Shown one piece after another: positions 42,672 to 50,446 of a DNA stretch of 64,000 nt. Each line of letters begins with the position of its first letter. Position 1 is the first letter of the stretch. The stretch is from assembly GCA_003167255.1 (NCBI GenBank), contig PMTR01000033.1, positions 41,160 to 105,159 on the forward strand, written 5' to 3'. The DNA comes from Bryobacterales bacterium (lineage in GTDB: Bacteria; Acidobacteriota; Terriglobia; Bryobacterales; Bryobacteraceae). A program made the position numbers and the translations under genes. Below the pieces are notes generated by a model. It was given only the letters and a program-made list of their open reading frames with translations. It was not told the origin of the DNA and did no database searches.

Positions 42672-42947
42672 ATGATTCGTTCGTTCCGATGCCCGGAGAC
42701 CAAGGCGATCCAAGAAGGACTTGGGAGCCGGAAGTTTCGCGGGATCGAAGAACAGGCGCGCAAGCGGCTGCGCTGGCTGGATGCCGCCACCAGCCTCACC
42801 GATTTGGGCGCCATTCGGGGCAACCGGGTGGAGCTGAAGCGCGACCGGGCCGGTCAGCACAGCATTCGGATCAACGACCGCTGGCGGATCTGCTTTTGCT
42901 GGCGCGATGGCAATGCGTGTGACGTCGAGATTGTGGATTACCACTAG
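42672..42947 (+). CDS. higB: HigB/RelE-type toxin
   Basis: 91 residues from ATG 42672. The fold and motifs are those of HigB-type mRNA interferases: SFRCPETKAIQEGLGSRKFR, ARKRLRWLDAATSLTDLG, NRVELKRDRAGQHSIRINDR, WRICFCWRDGNACDVEIVDY. It cuts mRNA on the ribosome. The antitoxin gene follows 12 bp later, the HigB-first order typical of this family. Confidence 0.9.
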   Translation: MIRSFRCPETKAIQEGLGSRKFRGIEEQARKRLRWLDAATSLTDLGAIRGNRVELKRDRAGQHSIRINDRWRICFCWRDGNACDVEIVDYH

Positions 42948-42959
42948 AAAGGGAGAGTC

Positions 42960-43262
42960 ATGGCTCAGAGAAGGAAACTGCCGCCCATCCACCCGGGCAA
43001 GTTGCTCCGGGATGAACTCCATGAGATTGGAGTCAGCCTGAACGAACTGGGGCGCGCGCTCCGGGTTCCGATGAACCGGATCAGCGCCATCGTCAACGGA
43101 AACCGGGCCATCACCGTGGACACCGCGATGCGTCTGGCCCTGTATTTCGGTACGTCGCCGCAGTACTGGCTGAATCTCCAGAGCGCATACGATTTGGAAG
43201 TCGCGGAGCAGAAAATTCGGCCGCAAATAGATAAGGAAGTCCTGCCGCGCACAGCCGCATGA
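42960..43262 (+). CDS. higA: HigA-type antitoxin
   Basis: 100 residues with an XRE-type helix-turn-helix: PPIHPGKLLRDELHEIGVSL, NELGRALRVPMNRISAIVNG, ITVDTAMRLALYFGTSPQYW. It binds and neutralises HigB and should repress the shared promoter. ATG at 42960 is preceded by aaagggaga. Confidence 0.92.
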   Translation: MAQRRKLPPIHPGKLLRDELHEIGVSLNELGRALRVPMNRISAIVNGNRAITVDTAMRLALYFGTSPQYWLNLQSAYDLEVAEQKIRPQIDKEVLPRTAA

Positions 43263-43341
43263 GGCGGTGCCGGGCGGGCAGACGATTCAAAGCGCTGGCC
43301 GGCGATGGTAGTGGAGATTGTCGACTATCGCTTGGAGAGGC

Positions 43342-43391
43342 GCACGAGAATATATATCACGCAGTTCAGTGCTGTCCCGGTTTGTCCCCAA
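43342..43391. repeat. Left end sequence of the SPARDA-vapBC segment
   Basis: acgagaatatatatcacgca plus gttcag and the terminal-like tgtcccggtttgtcccca (43373-43390). A similar stretch lies at 47061-47107. The 17-bp gtcccggtttgtcccca is repeated in inverted form at 47940-47956 with one mismatch. Confidence 0.75.
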
Positions 43392-43412
43392 CTAAAACAT
43401 TTTACGTACTTT

Positions 43413-43432
43413 TTGTGTTATTATCGACACAA
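43413..43432. promoter_or_regulatory. AT-rich promoter/operator candidate before SPARDA
   Basis: ttgtgt-tattatcg-acacaa is a perfect 6-bp inverted repeat over a -10-like TATTAT in a clearly AT-rich stretch, 50 bp before the first SPARDA gene. No ideal -35 is seen. Confidence 0.35.
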
Positions 43433-43482
43433 TTCAATGTGGTGTCCACCGCGTCTCGATGCCCGCATTGCGACGAGGACGA

Positions 43483-44811
43483 TTGAAGACCCTCAGCCAA
43501 CAAACGTTTCTAGGCCAGCAGGGCATCAACCTGATCGAGCGCCGTATTCACGAGATGGGCTACTGGTGGTACCCATCGGCCGTGGCGGAAGTCGGCATCG
43601 ATGGAATTCTGGAGATTCGCGACAGCCAGACGGGCCGTATGACGAATCTCATCCTTCAGGTCCAGAGTAAAGCCACAGAGCGTCCCTGGCCAGGGGAGCG
43701 TGATGACAGCTTCCACTATATCTGCGACGAGGAAGATCTACAGTATTGGCTCGCCGGAACGGCAGAAGTCCTGTTAATCATGACTAGGCCGAGCGAGGAA
43801 CAGGCATATTGGGCGCCGGTGAAGGCTTACTTCAACACGCACCCGGAAAACCGCGTGGCCCGGCGCATCTCGGTAGTCAAGGCCGATTCGAGATTCGACA
43901 AGACGGCAGCGGAGGCCCTCTTGCGCCTCGCGGCGCCGAAGGAAGCGGGCGCGTACCTGTCACCCCGACCCAAGAAGGAGCGGCTATATTCGAATCTTTT
44001 GCGCGTCTCGCATTACGCTCCAGACCTGCACATCGCCCAGACCGACATCCGAGAAGGTCGACAATTATGGGCCAAGGCTAAAGAGCTTGGGGTCGAAATA
44101 GGACCAGAGTGGTCCTTCTCCGGCGGAAACATCCTTTCCTTCCATGATCTCTCGCACTATCCGTGGAATCGCTTCTGCGATACCGGCACCCACGAGACCT
44201 TCAATACTTCGGAATGGGCCGAGTCAGACGACCCAAATCGCCAGCGCCAGTTCGTCCGTCTTCTTAACTGCTCGCTTACTGAGCGGCTCAAGGAGTGGGA
44301 TGTCCGAAGGCGCAGGGACGACGACATGTACTACTTTGCTGCGGCGAGAACATTCAGGCCGCGGCGCGTCGATTTCTCCGGATCCATTGCGGAGCAGTTC
44401 CGGACCGTGGTGCAGAAGTACCCGTCCGGCCGGACCAGCTATATCCGACATCTTGCCTTCAGCGGCTATTTCAAGAAAATGGATGGTCTCTGGTACCTGG
44501 AAATCACACCGTCCTACATTTTTACGATGGATGGGTTCAGGCCATCGAAATACGAAGCCGATCTCCTATCCGGAATCAAGCAAATCGAACATAACGATGC
44601 CGTATTGGTGCAGGTCCACCTATGGACGGATCTGCTCACGCGCAGGGCCGATCTCGTGCATCAGGATTATGCGTTCCTCCGGTTCTCCGAACTCCTCTCG
44701 TTCGAGCTGCCCTATGGAATTAACGATAAGGAATGGCTCTCGAAAGAGGATCTCGACGTCGCGGAGAGCGGCCTCGATTCCCTCACGAAACTCGGGCCGC
44801 TCTTCCAATGA
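43483..44811 (+). CDS. SPARDA effector: DUF4365 nuclease-APAZ protein
   Basis: 442 residues if TTG 43483 is used (gagga well spaced; the family starts near SQQTFLGQQGIN); ATG 43459 adds eight. Residues about 5-150 form the DUF4365 (DREN) PD-(D/E)xK nuclease with VAEVGIDGILEIRD (D40) and ILQVQSK (Q61, K63). Residues about 165-440 are an APAZ domain, which binds the short Argonaute and its guide. In described SPARDA systems the heterodimer degrades DNA indiscriminately after the Argonaute recognises plasmid or phage DNA. It overlaps the pAgo gene by 4 bp. Its base composition is lower in GC than its neighbours. Confidence 0.85.
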   Translation: MKTLSQQTFLGQQGINLIERRIHEMGYWWYPSAVAEVGIDGILEIRDSQTGRMTNLILQVQSKATERPWPGERDDSFHYICDEEDLQYWLAGTAEVLLIMTRPSEEQAYWAPVKAYFNTHPENRVARRISVVKADSRFDKTAAEALLRLAAPKEAGAYLSPRPKKERLYSNLLRVSHYAPDLHIAQTDIREGRQLWAKAKELGVEIGPEWSFSGGNILSFHDLSHYPWNRFCDTGTHETFNTSEWAESDDPNRQRQFVRLLNCSLTERLKEWDVRRRRDDDMYYFAAARTFRPRRVDFSGSIAEQFRTVVQKYPSGRTSYIRHLAFSGYFKKMDGLWYLEITPSYIFTMDGFRPSKYEADLLSGIKQIEHNDAVLVQVHLWTDLLTRRADLVHQDYAFLRFSELLSFELPYGINDKEWLSKEDLDVAESGLDSLTKLGPLFQ

Positions 44812-46247
44812 GACCCTTTTTCATTCAGGAACCGGAGCTGCAGTTCGGACAAGGGCGCCACATTGATATCCGCTTCGGCATATCGAATTACAAGCCGCTG
44901 GACTATCGCGACAAACTAGCGCCGAAGACAATCCCGCTCGGCATTGTTGGGCCCGAGCGCAACATCTCCGATCTCCGGGAATGGCTCAACCTTTGTGGAA
45001 AGGGCATTGAGGCTAAATCCTCGAACCAGCCAAATCTCTTCCCTTCGTTTCCTGGCTTTGGGGACGATACTCCCTATGACGCGAAGCTCCTATTCGACTC
45101 GCGCCTCGAACGCCAGATGTCCATGCGCGATCTCCCGAAATCCGTGGACGTGAAGGGCTACAACAAGTTCATCACTGAGCTCGCGGAAACCTATATCAAG
45201 GAAGCCGAGGCATGCTCTGAGCGCGGCGCTTCTGTCGTGATATGTGCGCTACCCATCGAAGCACTTGATCTCATCGACCCAGACGAACCCGCGCCGGAAG
45301 ACGCGGAGACACCAGAGACGCCGGAGCAAGATTTTCATGACCTGCTGAAGGCCCGTGCCATGCAGATCCAGCGGATAAAGCCTATTCAGATCGTCCTGCC
45401 AATGACGTACTCGGAGAATGTCCGTCGGAAAAAGCGCAAAAAGAAGGCCGATACCCGTAAACTGCAGGACACGGCGACGCGCGCTTGGAACTTCCATACA
45501 GCCCTCTATTACAAGGCTGGAGGCGCCCCTTGGCGTCTAATCCGGGACGAGGCTGACATTACTTGCTGTTTCGTAGGTGTGAGCTTTTACAAGACACTCG
45601 ACGGCTCGATGATATTCACCAGCTCCGCACAAGTGTTCAATGAACGGGGTCAGGGCCTGATAGTTCGCGGCAGCCCGGCGAAGATCGCCAAAAACGACCG
45701 TGACATCCACATGACCGGCGAAGGCGCGCACAAACTGATAACGGACGCGCTCGCCGCCTATCGTGCCGAGCACAGGACAATGCCGGCGCGCGTTGTCGTG
45801 CACAAAACTTCCGGCTTTGATGATGACGAAATCGAAGGCTTCGTCAAGGGTATAGAGGATAAGGATATCGGTCTGTACGACCTCGTGAATGTCTCGAAAT
45901 CCCATACGCGTCTGTTCCGGGTTGGGCTCTATCCCCCACTCCGCGGTACGGCGATAGAAGTGGACGAAGACCAAGCGCTTCTCTATTCCCGAGGCGCAGT
46001 CGATTTCTTCCAAACCTACCCCGGCATGTACGTGCCAAGGCCACTGGAACTGCTTGCCGAAGATTCGGATAGGTCGATTTCCGATATCACGAAAGAAGTT
46101 CTGGCGCTCGCAAAAATGAACTGGAACAATACAGAATTCGACAATTCGATGCCGGTCACAATTCAAGCCGCCAAGAGGGTTGGCAGGATCTTGAAGTATA
46201 TCGGAATAAATGACCGTGTCAGCCCCTTATATAGCTCTTATATGTAG
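44808..46247 (+). CDS. Short prokaryotic Argonaute (MID-PIWI), inactive slicer
   Basis: 479 residues from ATG 44808 (ATGA overlap). It has no PAZ domain. A MID-like region (about 45-240, KTIPLGIVGPERNISDLREW; SVVICALPIEAL; DTRKLQDTATRAWN and YYKAGG as guide-5'-end pocket) leads into PIWI. The strand that normally carries the first catalytic Asp reads FVGVSFYK (Ser at about 259), and later segments (ARVVVHKTSGFDDDEIEGFV; NTEFDNSMPVTIQAAKRVGR) have the fold but not the full DEDX set, so target cutting is not expected. It guides the paired nuclease. Confidence 0.88.
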   Translation: MRPFFIQEPELQFGQGRHIDIRFGISNYKPLDYRDKLAPKTIPLGIVGPERNISDLREWLNLCGKGIEAKSSNQPNLFPSFPGFGDDTPYDAKLLFDSRLERQMSMRDLPKSVDVKGYNKFITELAETYIKEAEACSERGASVVICALPIEALDLIDPDEPAPEDAETPETPEQDFHDLLKARAMQIQRIKPIQIVLPMTYSENVRRKKRKKKADTRKLQDTATRAWNFHTALYYKAGGAPWRLIRDEADITCCFVGVSFYKTLDGSMIFTSSAQVFNERGQGLIVRGSPAKIAKNDRDIHMTGEGAHKLITDALAAYRAEHRTMPARVVVHKTSGFDDDEIEGFVKGIEDKDIGLYDLVNVSKSHTRLFRVGLYPPLRGTAIEVDEDQALLYSRGAVDFFQTYPGMYVPRPLELLAEDSDRSISDITKEVLALAKMNWNNTEFDNSMPVTIQAAKRVGRILKYIGINDRVSPLYSSYM

Positions 46248-46253
46248 GCGCTA

Positions 46254-46340
46254 ATACCTCGGCTTCAACTCCTCCGACTCCCGCCATAGCCGCTCCCATT
46301 CCTGCCCATACCGCTCCGCCGCTGGCATTTGGGGGTTGAG
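46254..46340 (-). pseudogene. Gene-end remnant of unknown origin
   Basis: The minus strand reads LLNPQMPAAERYGQEWERLW then RESEELKPRY and a stop, with the look of a protein C-terminus but no start. It lies between pAgo and vapC. I cannot assign it. Confidence 0.3.
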
Positions 46341-46393
46341 TAACCCAGAAATATGCAGGTCGGCGATCACTACTCGGGAAACCGGGTCAGATT

Positions 46394-46777
46394 TCAATAG
46401 CTTGGTATCTCAAGAGGCAGCTCCCCGATCATCTGGAAGTGCTTTCGGTTCTTCGAGACGAGTGTGAGGCCTTCCGTGATAGCAGTCGCAGCAATTAGAG
46501 CATCGAAGGTACGCAGGCCGTCTGATTTCGCGTAGCGCTTGAGTAGCTCGTAGGCCAAGCCCGTAATCTGCGCACCGAGGTCCGCATGCACCGGAAAGGT
46601 GTTGATAAGGCTGTCAATGCCGTCGGCATCGCGCTGATTCCTGGCGCCAACGATCAGTTCATGCGCGGTAATGATCGAAATGGTAATGTCATCGAGAGAA
46701 TCGACATAGGTCGCGGCAACGGCGATCCTCCTGGAGACATCAACCATGACATCCGTGTCGATGAGGTAACGGGCCAT
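46394..46777 (-). CDS. VapC-type PIN-domain toxin
   Basis: 127 residues. PIN acidic residues are in place: YLIDTDVMVDVS, TAHELIVGARN, RTFDALIAATAI and LVSKNRKHFQMI. PIN toxins are Mg-dependent RNases, often cutting tRNA. Its antitoxin gene is 17 bp upstream in the same operon. Confidence 0.9.
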   Translation of the reverse strand: MARYLIDTDVMVDVSRRIAVAATYVDSLDDITISIITAHELIVGARNQRDADGIDSLINTFPVHADLGAQITGLAYELLKRYAKSDGLRTFDALIAATAITEGLTLVSKNRKHFQMIGELPLEIPSY

Positions 46778-46794
46778 GGTGTTTCGCGCTTGTG

Positions 46795-47019
46795 TTAACC
46801 CCGAGGATTATTCCGCAATGCGTTCACATAGCTGACGCCGTCGGCGATGTCATCGCGATCGGCCCACATGCCATAGAAGGGAAGGTCTTTGATGGAGCGG
46901 CGACCAAGGGCAGGCTGGCCCTCGGCCGGCACGTGCACCTCGACCACCGTCCCCTCCTTGATCGCAACATTTTCCAGGGGCCGAAAAATGCCGTTCTCGT
47001 ATTTCGCGGGAATCGTCAT
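46795..47019 (-). CDS. VapB-like antitoxin (DUF104/AF2212 type)
   Basis: 74 residues from ATG 47019 (MTIPAKYENGIFRPLENVAI), the usual start of the family; upstream ATGs at 47046 and 47079 are less likely. The small beta domain KEGTVVEVHVP is followed by a C-terminal segment (DLPFYGMWADRDDIADGVSY) that should wrap the PIN toxin. It precedes vapC. Confidence 0.82.
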   Translation of the reverse strand: MTIPAKYENGIFRPLENVAIKEGTVVEVHVPAEGQPALGRRSIKDLPFYGMWADRDDIADGVSYVNALRNNPRG

Positions 47020-47060
47020 AACGTCCGCCTGCTCTGCCTGTCTCATCGTAGCATTTATGT

Positions 47061-47107
47061 GTACGAGAGAATATATCACGCAGTTCAGGATGTCCCAGTT
47101 TCCCCAC
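47061..47107. repeat. Internal copy of the SPARDA-segment end sequence
   Basis: acgagagaatatatcacgca, gttcag and tgtcccagtttccccac match 43342-43391 with a few small differences, in the same orientation. Confidence 0.75.
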
Positions 47108-47227
47108 AGTTTCCGTGCTATACTGCTACCGAATCGAGTTGGCGTTACGCCGTGAAGGCCCGCCGGTCGATTTAATTCTCATGTACGGCACTGGATGTAC
47201 TTCCAGCATGCCGGGTAAGGAGCAGAC

Positions 47228-47722
47228 GTGTCTGCAAAAAGTGAACTTCTGACGAAGAGAGTTCAAACCGCTTACAAGCAACTCTCCGTCGCTGCAACAG
47301 CCCTCAACTCAGCTTCAGACGAACTGGGTGAAACGATCTCCGCACTTGATGCCGCCCTCAAGAAACTAGCTCTCGGTATCCCGACTTGGCACAGGATCGG
47401 AGGCGGTGAGGACGAGGACTACAATTATTGGGACCGATACATCGGATACGCGAAGATCGGAACCAAGTGGGGCGTAGCCCTCAGCACGGTTTCTGGAAAC
47501 CGTCAGTACCCTGAGCACGAGAACGATGAATCGTGGCTCTTCAATGACGCACCGCGATCGTTCCGTATCGAGGCGGTTGACAAGATTCCGGACCTTTTGG
47601 AAGCGCTGATCGCGAAAGTCGCAGAGACGACCAAGACGATTCAAACCAAGACCACCGAGGCGAAGGAACTCGCTGAGGCGATCACCGGGGTGGCCAAGTC
47701 GGCTGCCCCGGAACGCAAGTAA
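47228..47722 (+). CDS. Unknown soluble protein with flanking helices
   Basis: 164 residues from GTG 47228 (ggagcagac upstream). Residues 1-55 and 115-160 are Ala/Leu/Lys/Thr-rich helices of coiled-coil character; the middle (about 60-105) is a compact Trp/Tyr-rich domain (GEDEDYNYWDRYIGYAKIGT; KWGVALSTVSG; SWLFNDAPRSFR). No family is recognised. It is followed by a small membrane protein gene 20 bp later, and both lie inside the inverted-repeat-bounded defence segment. Confidence 0.6.
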   Translation: MSAKSELLTKRVQTAYKQLSVAATALNSASDELGETISALDAALKKLALGIPTWHRIGGGEDEDYNYWDRYIGYAKIGTKWGVALSTVSGNRQYPEHENDESWLFNDAPRSFRIEAVDKIPDLLEALIAKVAETTKTIQTKTTEAKELAEAITGVAKSAAPERK

Positions 47723-47742
47723 GCGGATGGAGGCCAACTTTT

Positions 47743-47883
47743 ATGAAGGTCATCATCCCGATCTGCGTGGTGGCCCTTGTCCTCATTTATGCCCTGTACC
47801 GCAAGGGCGATGTCAAGGCCGCCTTCAAGACCCCGCTAATCGAATTTTCGCTCGATACTAAGGCCCCTATGCCTTGCAAGTAG
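47743..47883 (+). CDS. 47-residue single-helix membrane protein
   Basis: ATG 47743, preceded by ggagg. The sequence begins MKVIIPICVVALVLIYALYR (one transmembrane helix) and ends in a short charged tail (FKTPLIEFSLDTK) with a final Cys-Lys. Its spacing and orientation suggest co-translation with the preceding unknown gene. Function unknown; small membrane partners are common in abortive-infection systems, but that is only a guess. Confidence 0.55.
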   Translation: MKVIIPICVVALVLIYALYRKGDVKAAFKTPLIEFSLDTKAPMPCK

Positions 47884-47939
47884 TCCGTTGCCAGGGAAGA
47901 GATCAGCGCTTCCCTCGTTTCGCCTCTCTGGGTGATTTT

Positions 47940-47957
47940 GTGGGGAGAAACCGGGAC
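47940..47957. repeat. Right inverted end of the SPARDA-vapBC segment
   Basis: gtggggagaaaccgggac. Its reverse complement matches the left end at 43374-43390 at 16 of 17 positions. It lies 34 bp from the csm5 stop. Confidence 0.75.
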
Positions 47958-47990
47958 GGAGTAACCAATTACCCAACTCTGTAGCCGGCC

Positions 47991-49139
47991 CTACTCCTGA
48001 ACGCTCAGTTCCACCCAGCCCGGCAGCGTCGCCGGCCGGTTATTCAGGAACACGATCCGCCGCGTCTTGGGAAATGGCAGATTCGTCGCCAGTGCCCGGT
48101 TGTAGAGCTGGTATTGCTCCAGAATCTGCCGGTAGTCCGGGTTCGTGGCGTCCAGCCAGGCGCTCTTCGAGGTCAGGCCGCCGCCCCATCCCAGGCAGAA
48201 CAGGCAGGCGCCGTTTTCCCGCGCCTGCGCGAGACGCTTTTCCAACTCGTCGAGACTCTGATCCAGCAATCCCATGCCGGCCCAGGAGGCATACTGGCGT
48301 TGCAGCGATAGCAGGCCGCCGGCATAGACGTTGACGGCTTCGAAGATCTTGGATCGGTTGAAGCCATCGGGCCAACGCAGTGTGCGCCTCACTTCGGGCT
48401 TGAGCAGGAAGTCCTTCTCCTGCCAATCCCCTTCGAACGTGGTTCCCGGCGCGGCCATTTCGGCGAACGATGGCGTGCTCTCATCGGGGCGCGCCCCATC
48501 CACCGTGCCGCTGGGGCTCCGCTTCCATCCGAGCACAAAGCCCGGCCCGCGAGGCTGTATCGTGGAAGTGCGCAACAAATAAATCTTGAAATTCTTGGTC
48601 GCGATCGCGCCCGAATCGCCCGCGCTCAGCAGGCGCATCTTGTTCGCGCCGCCGGAACCGAGCGCGAGGTCCTCGACGATGTCCGCCGGCTTCCGCGGCA
48701 CCCGCTCACCTTTCACGCGGCCCAGCACATCCTGCAGCATGCCGTCGCGCCAGTTCGCAAAAACCATGCCGGTGCGCAGCGCGCCCTTGAGAGCTGCGCC
48801 TGGCAAGTACGGCCCGGAAGCGCCCGCGGCGAACGTGGGGATGTGCAGGCTGTCGCCCATGGCGCGATTCCAGTACGCGGAATACGCGGCGTTCTCAAAT
48901 GGAATGCGGCGGCCGGCGAAATTCTGCGCGAATCCGCCCCAGGAAGCGAAGTCCAGCTTCTCGGCGCTCTTGAGCTGCGTGAGGTAACTCTCCAGGCGCG
49001 GCCCCTTTGCCAGCAGGCGGAAGATCCGCCACTGGTCGAGCACGTTGACGTGGTCTTTCCAGACCATGTAGTCGATGGGACTGAGCTTGCGGCCATCACC
49101 CACCAGCAGCGGCGTCAGGCATGTGGCACGGTACCGCAT
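47991..49139 (-). CDS. csm5: Csm5, type III-A CRISPR RAMP protein
   Basis: 382 residues. Csm5 caps the 3' end of the crRNA in the Csm complex. RAMP features: an opening strand CLTPLLVGDGRKLSPIDYMV, HIPTFAAGASGPYLPGAALK followed by GALRTGMVF (the Gly-rich loop of RAMPs), and a C-terminal part with LFCLGWGGGLTSKSAWLD. Last gene of the minus-strand operon cas10-csm2-csm3-csm4-csm5; it starts where csm4 stops (1-bp overlap). Confidence 0.9.
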   Translation of the reverse strand: MRYRATCLTPLLVGDGRKLSPIDYMVWKDHVNVLDQWRIFRLLAKGPRLESYLTQLKSAEKLDFASWGGFAQNFAGRRIPFENAAYSAYWNRAMGDSLHIPTFAAGASGPYLPGAALKGALRTGMVFANWRDGMLQDVLGRVKGERVPRKPADIVEDLALGSGGANKMRLLSAGDSGAIATKNFKIYLLRTSTIQPRGPGFVLGWKRSPSGTVDGARPDESTPSFAEMAAPGTTFEGDWQEKDFLLKPEVRRTLRWPDGFNRSKIFEAVNVYAGGLLSLQRQYASWAGMGLLDQSLDELEKRLAQARENGACLFCLGWGGGLTSKSAWLDATNPDYRQILEQYQLYNRALATNLPFPKTRRIVFLNNRPATLPGWVELSVQE

Positions 49140-50446
49140 CAGCGCACCTCGGGTAGCGGAATCGACAACGCAAAGCCGGCGCGATACACCGGATGCGCGA
49201 AGCCGTCGGGCGCCACATTGGCGGCCGACCCGCGCGGCGCGGCTTCGGCGTACAGCACCGAACCCTCCGCCACCATTTGGATTTGTTTCTTCAATTCGCC
49301 GGAGCCGGCGGCGCTCTCCACGCGGCCGCCGCGCGCCAGCACGGTGTAGTTGCCGCGACGCCAGTCGACGGAGTCGGCGTCCCCCGGCGTGAACAGCGAG
49401 AGCAGCCAGTGGGCGCGCGAGCCGGGCTGCACGATTATGATCTCTTCCGCAAGCGGGGCGAGCACAGGTTCGGGTTCCGTGGGCGCTTCAGCGACCTCTG
49501 CTTCCTCTTCCATTTCCAACACGGCGATGGACGATGAGCCTTCCACTGCGGCAGTTTCCGCCGCAGCGCCTCCCGCGAGATCGACTTCGGAAACCGGCGG
49601 CACGTCCGTCGCTTCGCCGGGCGGCAGCGCCACGGGGAAGACAGGCCAGGAGGCCTGTCCTACTGGGGCCGATTCGGCGGGCGCTGCTTCGGGCGCCGGC
49701 TCCGGCTCAGCCACGGTAACGGACCGCTCCGGCTTCGCCGCCGGCAGAATCATCTCGGGGAGATCGCCTTCGGTGAACTCCGGCGTTTCGGCGCGCCCCC
49801 AGCCGCGCGAACGCTCTCCGCCAAAACCGCTGTCGGCCAGCAGCCGGAACGCCGCTTTCACTGGCTCGGCCCAGCGCGCGTGGGCAGCCCCATCCTGGAA
49901 GGAGACGATGGTCCACAACCCGCAACCCGGCCGAAACTCGATGCAGGCCGTGGAATGGCGTTCGGTCGCGCCGGTCAAACGGTCCACGGCAGCGCTCCAG
50001 CGCAGCGCGGTGCGGAACGGGCCGGGACGTCCGGCCGGCACCAGGCACTCGCTCGGGCCGTCCACGCTCCACTCGTTATCGTCGAGCGGGCGCCCGGCGA
50101 GCATGGCCTGCACCACTTCGAGCGGCACAAACCGCGCGCTTCTCCAGCGCACCCGCGCCGACAGCGCCGAGGGCGATGCAGGCGGCCAGACCGTCCGCGG
50201 CGGCACCACAAAACCGACGTCATCCACGAACGGGAAGCAGGAGCCAAAACAGACTGCCGGCTCGCTCGCGCGGGCGGTCGCGGCCAGCCAGTCTTCGAGC
50301 GAACCCAGGCGCGCCATCGCCGCCGTGACCGCGGAGTACAGCGAGTCGCTGTGGTAGATGAAGTCCACCCGGTTGCGCGCTCCGGAATCGGGGCCGATGC
50401 GCCAGGGGCCGGTGGGACGGAGTTTAACGACCAGTCCCGGGTTCAT
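49139..50446 (-). CDS. csm4: Csm4 with a long Pro/Ala/Glu-rich insert
   Basis: 435 residues, well above the roughly 300 usual for Csm4, which binds the crRNA 5' handle and Cas10. The N-terminal RAMP half (LVVKLRPTGPWRIGPDSGAR, DFIYHSDSLYSAVTAAMARL, and later FGGERSRGWGRAETPEF) is normal. Residues about 248-345 are low-complexity, acidic and Pro/Ala-rich. Within them PVGQASWPVFPV is encoded by a copy of the dispersed GGACAG palindrome (49640-49659). The C-terminal part (SRAHWLLSLFTPGDADSVDW; FAHPVYRAGFALSIPL) resumes the RAMP fold. Confidence 0.88.
   Translation of the reverse strand: MNPGLVVKLRPTGPWRIGPDSGARNRVDFIYHSDSLYSAVTAAMARLGSLEDWLAATARASEPAVCFGSCFPFVDDVGFVVPPRTVWPPASPSALSARVRWRSARFVPLEVVQAMLAGRPLDDNEWSVDGPSECLVPAGRPGPFRTALRWSAAVDRLTGATERHSTACIEFRPGCGLWTIVSFQDGAAHARWAEPVKAAFRLLADSGFGGERSRGWGRAETPEFTEGDLPEMILPAAKPERSVTVAEPEPAPEAAPAESAPVGQASWPVFPVALPPGEATDVPPVSEVDLAGGAAAETAAVEGSSSIAVLEMEEEAEVAEAPTEPEPVLAPLAEEIIIVQPGSRAHWLLSLFTPGDADSVDWRRGNYTVLARGGRVESAAGSGELKKQIQMVAEGSVLYAEAAPRGSAANVAPDGFAHPVYRAGFALSIPLPEVR
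49640..49659. repeat. GGACAG-family palindrome inside csm4
   Basis: gacaggcc-agga-ggcctgtc followed by ctac, matching the core of the intergenic hairpins at 18590-18716 and 25955-26042. It lies in frame in the low-complexity part of csm4. Confidence 0.7.
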
